A stretch of DNA of 64,000 bases from Paenibacillus roseus (GTDB lineage: Bacteria; Bacillota; Bacilli; Paenibacillales; Paenibacillaceae), in contig NZ_JAELUP010000020.1 in assembly GCF_016424485.1 (NCBI RefSeq), positions 41,434-105,433 on the forward strand, written 5' to 3'. The position numbers were made by a program, and so were the translations under genes. This document shows positions 1 through 8,657 of the stretch, in pieces. Every line of letters starts with the position of its first letter. Positions within the stretch are counted from its first letter, which is position 1. The notes beneath the pieces were generated by a model that saw only the letters and a program-made list of their open reading frames with translations, searched no databases and had not been told where the DNA came from.

Positions 1-2
1 GT

Positions 3-119
3 TTAAAAACCAAGAAACTTGGGGTAGATACCAATACCGTCATCAAGTTCGCAAGACATGAAGCGGCAAAGGAGATCAGTTGTCATAAAACTAGTTGTCC
101 CAGTATAAAAAAGTCGTGA
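3..119 (+). CDS. C-terminal tail of a TnsD/TniQ-like transposition protein (partial, enters from left edge)
   Basis: An open frame with no start in the window codes for 38 residues before TGA. The stretch KKLGVDTNTVIKFAR resembles the small helix-turn-helix found near the C-terminus of TnsD, the target-selecting protein of Tn7-like transposons. Only the tail is visible, so nothing can be said about integrity. Short repeated motifs overlap and follow its end. The assignment rests on one short motif; any other protein ending in an HTH is possible. Confidence 0.4.
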   Translation, partial: LKTKKLGVDTNTVIKFARHEAAKEISCHKTSCPSIKKS

Positions 120-142
120 ACCAGTAAAAGATGTCGTGAACC
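113..142. repeat. Two direct GTCGTGAACC repeats
   Basis: GTCGTGAACC occurs at 113-122 and again at 133-142, a 20-bp period (about two helical turns). Looser TTGTC motifs lie at 80-84 and 95-99. Tn7-like elements carry arrays of roughly 20-22-bp TnsB sites at their ends, so this could be the remnant of a transposon end after the TnsD-like tail. That link is inference. Confidence 0.35.
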
Positions 143-174
143 GAAATGCAAGATGAATGATTTTCAGCATCTAG

Positions 175-210
175 AAGGGAGCCCGAGGGATAAATTCGTG
201 GCTCCCTTTA
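175..210 (+). terminator. Rho-independent terminator
   Basis: AAGGGAGCC (175-183) pairs with GGCTCCCTT (200-208) around a 16-nt loop and is followed by T and A residues. It would end transcription coming from the TnsD-like gene. Confidence 0.6.
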
Positions 211-249
211 AAAATGCCAAAAAACAATATACATACTACATGATTGGTG

Positions 250-312
250 GTGAAAAAGTTGAATGACATTGGCCATAAAATAAAATGTATCCGTAAAGAA
301 AACAATTTAAAA
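250..312 (+). pseudogene. 5' fragment of an XRE-family regulator, cut by an insertion element
   Basis: From GTG 250 (or TTG 259, about 8 nt after GGTGG) the frame reads a typical XRE N-terminus ending IRKENNLK. It stops where the inverted repeat of the insertion element begins at 313. The matching C-terminal part resumes in frame at 1643. Compared with ordinary XRE regulators, most of the helix-turn-helix (roughly 35-45 residues) is absent, so insertion was accompanied by deletion, or the element replaced that segment. Confidence 0.6.
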
Positions 313-1642
313 TTATAAATGAGCAAATCCGCTTCCAGTAAACTGTAAAGTCAAAAAGAATAGAGACAAAGCGATCTCCTTGTGGTAAAAAATAGTCACC
401 ACAACGCATTTTTACACGAAGGAGAACTTGCTATGTCTCATACCGCCATCGTACCCGATTATACCACGCTTCGCAACTATTTGTTGCATCACCGGCTGCC
501 GCTTTATTATTCCAAGCCGGTTTTGGCACATATCGAGACGTATATGGCTGCCGCGACCGCGAAAGGATTTCGCGGCAAAGTCGTGGACCTGGCGGAATAC
601 AGCGATTGCCACCGGACGACGCTCGGCCATTTCCTGGCCGAGGGCAAGTGGGACGAAGGCGTGCTGCAAACCAAAGTGAAGACCGAATCCCTTCGCCAAG
701 TGGTGCAAGCTTCGAAACGGACAGCGGAGCCGCTGTTCGTCATCCACGATGATACGATTGCTCAGAAGACCAAGCCTTCGTCACAGGCTGAGACTCCCAT
801 GGCACTCACCGGTTTTCATCATTCGCATCTGCTTGGCAAGGTCGTGTGGGGCCACCAGGTTCACTCATCCATTCCATTGATCTCTACGACAAAACGAAGA
901 CCAGGCCCGATGGTACAGTCTATACGAAAATCGACCGTGTTTGCGACATGGCAGCGACGTTGCCGCTTCCGCCCTATAGGGGGTACGTGTTGGTCGATTC
1001 CTGGTTTACCTGCGCTCGTGTCATCGATAGCTACGCGGCGGCGGGTTATCACCTAATCGGGGCCTTGAAGGCCAATCGAATTCTCTACCCACAAGGCATC
1101 CGCACCTCCATTCAGAATTTTGCTGCCCACATTCGGAAGGAAGACGTTCGCCTTGTGACCGTGATGGACGTATCGCTACGAAGGCGCGTTGAACGAAATC
1201 GACAATGCCGTTGTCCTGCTGTGCTGGCCGGAGCAGGCGTTCGGGGAGCCAAAAGCACTGCGCGCGTTCCTGTGTACCGATGTTTCCTTAGGGACGGAAA
1301 CCATTTAGGCTTACTATGCTAAACGATGGCCGATTGAGGTCTTTTTCTGCCAGTCCAAGCACAGCCTGGGATTTGAGACGTATCAGGTTCGTTCGGCCAC
1401 AGCCTTTATTCGCCTTTGGGCGCTGCTTGCGTTTACCCATTTGTACTGCACGACCGGCTTGGAACAACCTCGTTCGTTCGGTGACGGCTTGCGTCTTGTC
1501 CGAAAGCAAGTCCAACAGGACCGATTTCGAGCCATTTATGAATGTGGACGAACCGGTGTCCCCTTTCTTGCCGTTTGTGAGCAGTTCAAACTGGCCTAAG
1601 GGGCATCTGTCATTTTTTGTATCCGTTTTTGCTCATTTATAA
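313..1642 (+). mobile_element. Decayed IS4-superfamily insertion sequence with 15-bp perfect inverted ends
   Basis: The ends TTATAAATGAGCAAA (313-327) and TTTGCTCATTTATAA (1628-1642) are exact reverse complements and bracket 1330 bp holding one degenerate DDE transposase. The flanking DNA on both sides is coding sequence of one XRE regulator, which independently fixes the boundaries. I see no convincing target-site duplication, consistent with deletion of adjacent DNA. The element is probably no longer able to move by itself. Confidence 0.75.
433..1599 (+). pseudogene. IS4-superfamily DDE transposase, frameshifted and with an internal stop
   Basis: Translation starts at ATG 433 after AAGGAG (419-424). 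The product contains IHDDTIAQK, the second-aspartate region YVLVDSWF, and the signature YAKRWPIEVFFCQSK, which fits the Y-(2)-R-(3)-E-(6)-K pattern of IS4-type transposases. The protein is spread over frames: a shift near 855-870 moves it to the frame of the second aspartate, another near 1160-1180 moves it to the frame of the YREK box, and TAG at 1306-1308 interrupts the last section. All catalytic regions can still be recognised, but no full-length product is possible. Confidence 0.8.
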
Positions 1643-1842
1643 ATGTTAACTTAAATTGGCTGTTAACCGGTGTCGCTGCAGAAGATGGGACGACTTATGA
1701 AGATGAATTCGAGAAAAGGTTGATTGAAGTTTTTAGAAATCTTGATGATTATGATAAGAAGGAAATAATTGAGTTTATAAAATTGAAAAACCCTGTCCCC
1801 TTAACTCTGGCTTTTTCTCACAAATACCGCATGAGAGTGTAA
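1643..1842 (+). pseudogene. 3' fragment of the interrupted XRE-family regulator
   Basis: Directly after the right inverted repeat the frame reads NVNLNWLLTG, the conserved sequence that follows the HTH in many XRE regulators. A charged helical C-terminus (DDYDKKEIIEFIKLK) and a stop at 1840-1842 follow. It belongs with the fragment at 250-312. The C-terminus runs into the terminator hairpin, which may mean the last 15 or so codons are not original. Confidence 0.6.
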
Positions 1843-1863
1843 CAACTCCATGCGGTTTCTTTT
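1826..1863 (+). terminator. Rho-independent terminator of the split regulator
   Basis: ACCGCATG (1826-1833) pairs with CATGCGGT (1849-1856), extended by AGAG/CTC inside, and is followed by a T-rich tract. Confidence 0.65.
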
Positions 1864-1866
1864 TGC

Positions 1867-2230
1867 CCCGGCAGTTCAAGGAAGAATAATAAAAACCGCC
1901 CGAGGTGGATGGTTAGAAATCTTCGACGAGATCGATGATGTCGCAGATTAACATCGGTTATTATCAATATTGATTATGAATGACGTGCCAAGTAGGCGGC
2001 GAATTGCTAAATGCTTCACGTCGGCTCGCTAAGACACCAATTTGTCTTACCCCTCCCAACTCCGTTTTTCTCTCATTCGTTCGCCAAAAGCATGCTAAGG
2101 ACCCTCCAATATCACTTAAAAATAAAACGGCATTATCCGAAAGTCGACTTCAAAAAATCGTCAAAATCCCGCAGGCGTGATACTGTGCGAATTTGACTGG
2201 TCCTTTCATAATTCTTTTATTGGCCGTCTT
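1867..2230. other. Intergenic DNA without a recognisable gene
   Basis: Short overlapping open frames are present, but none has a convincing ribosome site or a protein I recognise. The AT-rich right part probably contains the promoter of the large surface-protein gene. A short frame ending WLEIFDEIDDVAD before 1950 could be a gene remnant, but I cannot assign it. Confidence 0.4.
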
Positions 2231-2306
2231 TATAATGAAATGTAGTAGTCGTCCAGTTGCGGAAACCGCAGAAACCTATCCGCTTCAACCTTTATAGGTA
2301 GAGGAG
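2231..2306 (+). promoter_or_regulatory. Probable -10 box and ribosome site of the surface-protein gene
   Basis: A perfect TATAAT lies at 2231-2236. No good -35 is found at 16-18 bp, the nearest TTGACT (2193-2198) being too far away. GAGGAG at 2301-2306 is the ribosome site for ATG 2314. The leader is about 70 nt. Confidence 0.4.
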
Positions 2307-2313
2307 AAAAATC

Positions 2314-5300
2314 ATGAAAAATACAGTTATATGCCTATTAATTGCATTATTTGCGTTCGGGACTTCATTCTCGCAGATTCGACCTGTATATGCAGCCGAG
2401 AACGACTTTACTTTTACAGTCGGTTCCAACGGTGCAACGGTTGCGAACTACGGGGGCACGGATCTGAATGTGGTTATTCCCGCTACGTACGAAGGGACGA
2501 CTGTAACCGAGATTGGGAGATCAGCATTTGATACGTACGGTACGGGCAAACCTAAAATTACGAGCGTCGTGATTCCGAACAGTGTGAAGGTAATACAAAC
2601 GTATGGATTCCGTTATACTAGCCTCACTTCAATAGACCTTCCTGACAGCTTGTTAACGATCGGCTCCAGCGCATTCGAAAACAATTCGCTTACAACCGTC
2701 GTTTTTCCGGACAGTGTGACGACTATCGGCAACTATTCATTTTATATGAATAGTTTGACATCGATTAAATTATCGGAAAATCTGAAGACGATTAATGGTG
2801 GGGCTTTCGACACCAATCACATTACGAAACTGGTCATCCCGGCCGGTGTAACGAATGTCGCCAGTAGCTCATTCTATAATAACAGCTTGACAAGCGTAAC
2901 GGTGTTAGGCAATGCAACAACTTTTGGGACAAGCGTATTTGCGGGTAATCCGGGCAATCTGAAAATATTTGGAATTGCGAATTCTCCCGCAGCCGCTTAT
3001 GCGGCGAGCAACGGACATGCGTTTGTGGACGGAACGGGGTTGTTTCAAACGGTCGCTAGCGCCAAGTCGTTGTTGAAAAGTCACCTGCCGGGCACAGATG
3101 TAGGACAAGTGCCGGCGAATGCCTACAACGACTTGTCTGCAGCCTATGACGCAGCCAAGCTTTTTATCGACGAAATCGGGAATGCCACCGTCGCCTCCGA
3201 CCTGGCTGACGCCACAACCCCACTGACCTCTTCAATCGCGGCATTCAATGCGCAAATTGTCCAGGCTGGCAATACCGCGGCGCTGGTCGCGGCGATCGCG
3301 GCGGCGCAGCAAGCGTTGACGGATCATCCGCAAGGCGTCAACGTAGGGCATACGTCGGCGGAAACTCGCACTTCACTTGGAACTGCCATCGGAACTGCGC
3401 AGCAGATTCTCGATAACGCAAGCCATTACACACAGGATCAATTGGATACTGCCGTTAACCAGTTAGAATCAGCGGTAGAAGTCTTTACTGCCGCTGTTGT
3501 TCAGCCGGGCAATCCGACGGCGCTGGTCGCGGCGATCACGGCGGCGCAGCAAGCGTTGACGGATCATCCGCAAGGCGTCAATGTAGGGCAGACGTCGGCG
3601 GAAACTCGCAGCGCACTGGGAACTGCCATCGGAACTGCGCAGCAGATTCTCGATAATGCGAGCCATTACACACAGGATCAATTGGATACTACCGTTAACC
3701 AGTTAGAATCAGCGGTAGAAGTCTTTACTGCGGCTGTTGTTCAGCCGGGCAATCCGACGGCGCTGGTCGCGGCGATCGCGGCGGCGCAGCAAGCGTTAAC
3801 GGATCATCCGGAAGGCGTCAACGTGGGGCAGACGTCGGCAGACGACCGCGCTGCCCTGCAGACCGCGATAGATGCGGCGCAGGCTATTGCCGACGATGCG
3901 GAAAACCAATCTCAGATTCTATTAGATGAGGCCGCTGCCAGTTTGAGCAATGCTCTGGCAGAATTCAAAGCCGCTTGGGTAGAGTTGGTGCTAACCGCCT
4001 CGGCTAATGATTTGTACGGCACGAGCGACAAGCTTCGCTTTACCGTATTTTACGGATACGAAGTAACCGTGACCGGGACACCGGCCGTTCCGATTATGGT
4101 CGGAGACGATTCCGTCACTCAGACGGTATATGCCTCGTATACGGGAGCTCGCGGCACGGCATTGACGGAACTCACTTTCGAATACGAAGTTCCGGCCGGC
4201 CTCGCGGATGTGGACGGTATTGAAGTTGCCGTCGCGTTGGAGCTCCCGAACGGCGCAAACATCGTTCGCTCCTCCGGTGGATCCCCCGCTTCGCTGACGT
4301 ACAAAGTACCGGACACCAGCGGAATACGTATTGTGGCGATACCGCCCGATGTTACCCTGACGGTTGCACCGAACGGTTTGGCACGTAAAACGATCAGCGT
4401 GACGGCAAGCGTGTACGGAGTAGCTGTGGGTAATGCACTGACGAAGCTACGTTGGTTGCCTGGAAGCCTTAGCGAGGCTGATTTTGCCGGCGGAACGGAA
4501 GGAACCGATATTTTGGCCGCGCGTCAATTCACCATAGCTGCCAACGGCGACTATACCGTATATGCCCGAGACGAAGCAGGCAATGAAGCAGTGAAAGCTA
4601 TTACCCTCACCGGCATCTCAACACCGTCTTCGTCGAATGTCGGTGATCGACCGATCACATTGGAGACGACCGTGAAGATGAATCAGGGTGCTGGGATTAC
4701 TGTTCTTGTCGGTCCAACCGACATCAAACAGGTCACGCGTTCGGACGGCACGGTGATCGAACAGGTCATCCTCTCCGAACGTACGAGGAAGCGAGTGCTG
4801 GAACTCCTGAAAGATGTGAAAGAACCGTTTGTCAGCATTGAAATCGACAATGCGGAGCAAGCGGTACAGGCACGTTTTCCGGCTGACTGGATCGCGGATA
4901 TGGCCAAAGATTATCCGAATGCGATTATCGAGGTGAGGCTGAACAACTCCAGCTATCAATTGCGGATAAGCGCCATCGATCTGACCAGTTTGGCGAAGCG
5001 TCTCGACGCGGAAGTATCGGATTTGACCGTGAGCATCCTTCAGGAGCAGGCCGGAGAGGATGTTCGACAGGAGATCGACCGGATTGGCGTTTCCCAAGGT
5101 TTTGCTGTATTCGCCGACGTCATCGACTACAAGGTGGCGGCGGAAGCAAACGGACAAACGTTGGAGGTACGCGACTTCGGCGGATCGTACATGATCCGGA
5201 CCATTAAATTGGACGGAGAGAAAACGAACCGTAACCTGGTTGCCGTTCAGTATATCCCGGCAAACGGAACCATCGTTTTTGTTCCGGCACAACTGGACAT

Positions 5301-5949
5301 CGGTCCAGACGGCACAACGGAAGCAATTCTGAACGTGCCACATAACAGCTTGTATACAGTCGTAGATGTGCAGGCCCGAAAGTTCGTCGACTTAAACGGA
5401 TACTGGGCGAAGGCGGATGTGGAGCATCTGGCGTCCAAGCTGCTGGTGAACGGTGTGGCGGCCGACCGTTTCGGACCAGTGGGAACCATTACTCGAGCGG
5501 AATTCACAGCCTTACTCATTCGCGGGCTGGGGCTGTCCGTGAAGGAGAGCGAGGGCGGTGCCCGTTTTGCGGATGTCCCTGCGTCCGCATGGTATGCGTC
5601 TGCGGTTGATGCGGCAGTGGCGAGCGGGTTGGTGAGCGGCATCGGTGGCGGCCGTTTTGCGCCTAACGACCCGATTACCCGCGAGCAAATGGCCGTAGTG
5701 ATCGGCCGTGCCTTAACCTTCACCGGACATGGAAGTGGTGGCGATGGGCAAGAGGGCGGCCGCCTGGCCGCTTTCACGGATCGAGACTCCATTTCTTCAT
5801 GGGCGAAAGCGGCGGTAGTCCAAGCATCGGAAGTCGGCATTATAAAAGGGATTGAAGACGGACGCTTCGCGCCGACAGAGTATGCAACGAGGGCGCAGGC
5901 AGCGGTTATGCTGAAGAGGTTCCTGCAATACGTGCATTTTATCGATTAG
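2314..5949 (+). CDS. Secreted surface protein: BspA-type LRR, FIVAR-like repeats, C-terminal SLH anchor
   Basis: The 1211-residue protein starts at ATG 2314, 7 nt after GAGGAG. Residues 1-27 form a signal peptide ending VYA. Residues about 28-235 are LRR_5/BspA-type repeats with recurring 'LTSI.LPDSL.TIG..AF.NNSL' patterns. Residues about 315-560 are three alpha-helical FIVAR-like modules of 80 residues, the first two nearly identical. Residues about 560-770 look like beta-rich Ig-type modules, followed by a mixed region. Residues about 1025-1205 carry three SLH motifs, which anchor proteins non-covalently to pyruvylated wall polymer. The expected role is adhesion or polymer binding at the cell surface; the ligand cannot be told. 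It stands alone between transposase remnants, so horizontal acquisition is plausible. Confidence 0.85.
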   Translation: MKNTVICLLIALFAFGTSFSQIRPVYAAENDFTFTVGSNGATVANYGGTDLNVVIPATYEGTTVTEIGRSAFDTYGTGKPKITSVVIPNSVKVIQTYGFRYTSLTSIDLPDSLLTIGSSAFENNSLTTVVFPDSVTTIGNYSFYMNSLTSIKLSENLKTINGGAFDTNHITKLVIPAGVTNVASSSFYNNSLTSVTVLGNATTFGTSVFAGNPGNLKIFGIANSPAAAYAASNGHAFVDGTGLFQTVASAKSLLKSHLPGTDVGQVPANAYNDLSAAYDAAKLFIDEIGNATVASDLADATTPLTSSIAAFNAQIVQAGNTAALVAAIAAAQQALTDHPQGVNVGHTSAETRTSLGTAIGTAQQILDNASHYTQDQLDTAVNQLESAVEVFTAAVVQPGNPTALVAAITAAQQALTDHPQGVNVGQTSAETRSALGTAIGTAQQILDNASHYTQDQLDTTVNQLESAVEVFTAAVVQPGNPTALVAAIAAAQQALTDHPEGVNVGQTSADDRAALQTAIDAAQAIADDAENQSQILLDEAAASLSNALAEFKAAWVELVLTASANDLYGTSDKLRFTVFYGYEVTVTGTPAVPIMVGDDSVTQTVYASYTGARGTALTELTFEYEVPAGLADVDGIEVAVALELPNGANIVRSSGGSPASLTYKVPDTSGIRIVAIPPDVTLTVAPNGLARKTISVTASVYGVAVGNALTKLRWLPGSLSEADFAGGTEGTDILAARQFTIAANGDYTVYARDEAGNEAVKAITLTGISTPSSSNVGDRPITLETTVKMNQGAGITVLVGPTDIKQVTRSDGTVIEQVILSERTRKRVLELLKDVKEPFVSIEIDNAEQAVQARFPADWIADMAKDYPNAIIEVRLNNSSYQLRISAIDLTSLAKRLDAEVSDLTVSILQEQAGEDVRQEIDRIGVSQGFAVFADVIDYKVAAEANGQTLEVRDFGGSYMIRTIKLDGEKTNRNLVAVQYIPANGTIVFVPAQLDIGPDGTTEAILNVPHNSLYTVVDVQARKFVDLNGYWAKADVEHLASKLLVNGVAADRFGPVGTITRAEFTALLIRGLGLSVKESEGGARFADVPASAWYASAVDAAVASGLVSGIGGGRFAPNDPITREQMAVVIGRALTFTGHGSGGDGQEGGRLAAFTDRDSISSWAKAAVVQASEVGIIKGIEDGRFAPTEYATRAQAAVMLKRFLQYVHFID
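3268..3987 (+). repeat. Three tandem 240-bp coding repeats
   Basis: Sequence blocks starting near 3268, 3508 and 3748 repeat with an exact 240-bp period (80 codons). The first two copies differ at only a few positions; the third matches closely until about 3840 and then diverges. The repeats encode the FIVAR-like modules. Near identity at DNA level implies recent duplication or homogenisation and a site of likely copy-number variation. Confidence 0.85.
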
Positions 5950-5974
5950 TAGTTCCAAAAAGAAGAATTCATAG

Positions 5975-6260
5975 ATGCAACCCATTAAAAATCTAGTCCG
6001 TTTGACGATGCAAGAACAAGCTAGTTTACGCAGCTTTATTTCTAAGGGAAAAGCCTCTGCCCGGGCGATTAGAAGAGCACAAATCTTATTGGGAGCGGAT
6101 GAAAACAGGCCAGGCTGATCCGTTCAAGTCAATACCGTGTATAACGTTCGAAAAATTTACTGAGCAAGGCTGGGAAGGCGCCATCGGTAGGAAAAAACGA
6201 GTTGCGCCGCCAGTGCCGCCCAATGTGAGCGGTGGGGTGGAAGCAAAAATTTTGAAGTGA
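5975..6260 (+). pseudogene. IS630-family transposase remnant (N-terminal part)
   Basis: From ATG 5975 the frame reads LVRLTMQEQASLRSFISKG followed by ASARAIRRAQILLGADE, the characteristic start of IS630-type transposases. A TGA follows, the frame shifts near 6155-6165, and reading continues FTEQGWEGAIGRKKR and APPVPPNVSGG before a stop at 6258-6260. A short piece around the first HTH and the whole DDE domain are missing. It is a dead fragment. Confidence 0.7.
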
Positions 6261-6304
6261 TTAGGGCAAGTACAGTATTAATTTAAACAGGGTGGTAATC
6301 AAGC

Positions 6305-6345
6305 AGCTTCAGCCAAGGAATTCTTTGGGCTGGGGCTTTTATTTT
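6305..6345 (+). terminator. Terminator-like hairpin
   Basis: AGCTTCAGCC-AA (6305-6316) pairs imperfectly with TTGGGCTGGGGCT (6325-6337) and is followed by a T-rich stretch. Confidence 0.5.
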
Positions 6346-6523
6346 TAATGAAACGACGTCGCGCTTCAAGAATACAAGAAAACGATTTAAAGAAGTTAAT
6401 GAGGTAAACAATCGTTAAACAAACCGTGATACACAGAAGTATTTCGTTAAGAGCTCGATGATAGGTAGTGTAAAGGATAACCCGCTCAGCGGTTTATCCA
6501 ATAAACAAGAGGGAGTATAGGTT

Positions 6524-6811
6524 ATGCAAGAATTTTTTTAGCGGCAGCCATCTTGTTCAACCTGTTTGTTTTTCACAACACTTGCCATTGTACGCAGCAG
6601 GAACTACTTATTTATGTAAGCACAAGTGGCAATAATAACAACAGCGGTACAGGTTCAAGCTGGCTGTGGCAGACGATTGGCAAAGTGAACAGTATCCATG
6701 TTGTTCGGGCAGGAATACAGGAAATTCGAGAGGCAAAGGCGTAGACTTCAATTCCTGCCACTATTGCAGGGTTACGAACCTGGAGGCTAGCGGCTGTTTG
6801 TTTAATTGCTA
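6524..6811 (+). pseudogene. Remnant of a secreted parallel-beta-helix protein (pectate-lyase-like)
   Basis: ATG 6524 follows GAGGGAG but hits TAG after a run of seven T, which suggests a slippage frameshift. In the shifted frame a hydrophobic signal-like segment is followed by IYVSTSGNNNNSGTGSSW and TIGKVNS, resembling the opening of right-handed beta-helix lyases (YYVSPSGND..pGT.s.p..TI..A). After another shift the text GKGVDFNSCHYCRVTNLEA fits a later coil of the same fold. The rest of the enzyme is deleted. It may have belonged to the polysaccharide locus downstream. Confidence 0.55.
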
Positions 6812-6826
6812 ATTTTAAGCCATGTA

Positions 6827-6868
6827 CAAGCCCCATGATAATGGATAGAATTAATCTGGGGGCTTTTT
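6827..6868 (+). terminator. Terminator upstream of the sensor kinase gene
   Basis: AAGCCCC (6828-6834) and GGGGGCTT (6858-6865) form the stem, followed by T residues. It insulates the two-component operon from the broken gene before it. Confidence 0.6.
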
Positions 6869-6896
6869 GACATGCGAAGAAGGGGGGAGCGGGTTC

Positions 6897-8657
6897 ATGT
6901 CCTACTTCAAAAAACTTCCCATTACGACGCAATTGTTATTGCTGCTCTCGCTGATCGTCCTTGTCATGGTCTCGATCATGGCGGCCAATTATTTTCGCGC
7001 CGTTGAGGTGATCAAGGAGAATAACAGCAATTACATGCAGGGGATCATTTCCCAGCAGAATCAGTCCCTATCTTCGAATAGCAACGATATCAAGAAAATT
7101 ATCGATACGGTCGCTTACAATGAACAAACTGTTCAGAACTATTTGAACGTCACTGATCCCGTGGAGCGATTAGAGGCGTATAATCAACTAAAAAGCTACT
7201 TGTCGGACATGCGGGGGATGAAGGAAGGTATCCTGGATATCGCGCTTGTGGGCAAGAATGGAAGCTACTTTAACATGAAGGCGGATACAGATCAATTGGC
7301 GGGAATCGCGCAGGATATCCCGGAGAAGGTTCTGTACTACTTTGATGGACTTCAAGAGCTTACGATCGCGAACGCAACTAAATGGGTGCTCATTGCCGGG
7401 GCGAAGATCTACTCTACGACGGATTTCACCAAGGGCGAGAACGAACTGGGAACCGTCCTCGTCGCGTTCGATGTCGGCGCGCTTTTCGGCAACGGCGACT
7501 CCATCGATTTGTCCAATCGGGCGACGATTTACATGACCGATCGCAACGGACGCGTCTTCTATACAAACGATAAATCCCTCTCAATAGGAGGCAGACTGTC
7601 GAAAGCGGAATTATTGGATGGGAATGAACAATATTTGATCAAAAGGGAACCGATCCCGGATTTTGGCGGCGAAATCGTCATCGCGATGCCGAATCATGTT
7701 CTGCTGCAGGGACTCAACGACATTCGCAAACAGCAGCTATTCATGGTCGCGATTGCGATCGGGTTCTTGATCATTCCGCTGCTGTTCGTCATCAACAATA
7801 TTTTGCAGCCGTTGAAGAAGCTGATGATGCTGATGAGCGAAGTGCGTATGGGCCAAAAAAATCACCTCCGCAAAAGAATCGAAGTGGACGGATATGCGGA
7901 AATGATCATTATGGCCACGCGATTCAACGATATGATGGCGGAAATCGAAGGGTTGACGGAACGCTTGCTGGACAGCAAAAAGCTGCTCTACGAGACCGAA
8001 CTGGTTAAGCGACAAGCGGAGCTCTCCTACCTGCAAAGCCAAATCAATCCCCACTTTCTTTACAACACGTTGGAGTCGATTAAAGGGCTAGCCGCAGACG
8101 AGGGCTCTTCTAAAATATTCGAACTTACTAAAGCGCTTGCGTTGTTTTTCCGTTTCAGCATTAAGGGGTCGGAGACAGTATCGCTTGATCGCGAGTTAAC
8201 AATCATTAAGAACTACGTATATATTCAACAAATCCGATTCGGAGAACGTTTGCAAGTGGAATACGACTTTAGCGCAGCCTCTTTAGACTGCGCAATTCCC
8301 AAAATGATTCTACAGCCGATCGTGGAAAATGCCATCAATCATGGCATCGAGCCTCTCGAGCGCAACGGCTTGTTGGTGATTAAAAGCTATACGGAAGGGG
8401 ATAATTTATATTTATCCGTGCAAGACAACGGGAGCGGAATGCACGCCGAACGGCTGGAGGACATTAACAAATCACTTGAAATGCAGAGGTCGGAGCGGGA
8501 TGACCGGTCGTCCGAATCCAGCATTGGATTGATGAATGTACACGACAGGCTCCGCATCAAATACGGGGAAGCGTACGGAATCTGGATTACGAGCAATATC
8601 GGCTGCGGAACGCGTGTCTTGCTCAAATTGCCGATCGGGGGTGAGCGCAATGTATAA
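6897..8657 (+). CDS. YesM-type membrane sensor histidine kinase
   Basis: This 586-residue kinase senses an outside signal and phosphorylates the regulator encoded next. ATG 6897 is preferred over ATG 6867 because GGGGGGAG lies 8-15 nt upstream, whereas 6867 sits in the terminator. A membrane helix near residues 12-30 is followed by an extracellular region of about 250 residues, a second helix near 282-305, a HAMP linker, the His_kinase segment with QINPHFLYNTLESIKG (phospho-acceptor His near 386) and a C-terminal HATPase with NAINHG and DNGSGM motifs. Its stop overlaps the start of the response-regulator gene, so the pair is cotranscribed. YesM/YesN systems usually control neighbouring oligosaccharide importers, which fits here. 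Confidence 0.9.
   Translation: MSYFKKLPITTQLLLLLSLIVLVMVSIMAANYFRAVEVIKENNSNYMQGIISQQNQSLSSNSNDIKKIIDTVAYNEQTVQNYLNVTDPVERLEAYNQLKSYLSDMRGMKEGILDIALVGKNGSYFNMKADTDQLAGIAQDIPEKVLYYFDGLQELTIANATKWVLIAGAKIYSTTDFTKGENELGTVLVAFDVGALFGNGDSIDLSNRATIYMTDRNGRVFYTNDKSLSIGGRLSKAELLDGNEQYLIKREPIPDFGGEIVIAMPNHVLLQGLNDIRKQQLFMVAIAIGFLIIPLLFVINNILQPLKKLMMLMSEVRMGQKNHLRKRIEVDGYAEMIIMATRFNDMMAEIEGLTERLLDSKKLLYETELVKRQAELSYLQSQINPHFLYNTLESIKGLAADEGSSKIFELTKALALFFRFSIKGSETVSLDRELTIIKNYVYIQQIRFGERLQVEYDFSAASLDCAIPKMILQPIVENAINHGIEPLERNGLLVIKSYTEGDNLYLSVQDNGSGMHAERLEDINKSLEMQRSERDDRSSESSIGLMNVHDRLRIKYGEAYGIWITSNIGCGTRVLLKLPIGGERNV

Noticed and set aside
1980..2196. Two overlapping short frames before the surface-protein gene
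   Set aside because: No ribosome site, Ser/Lys-rich random composition.
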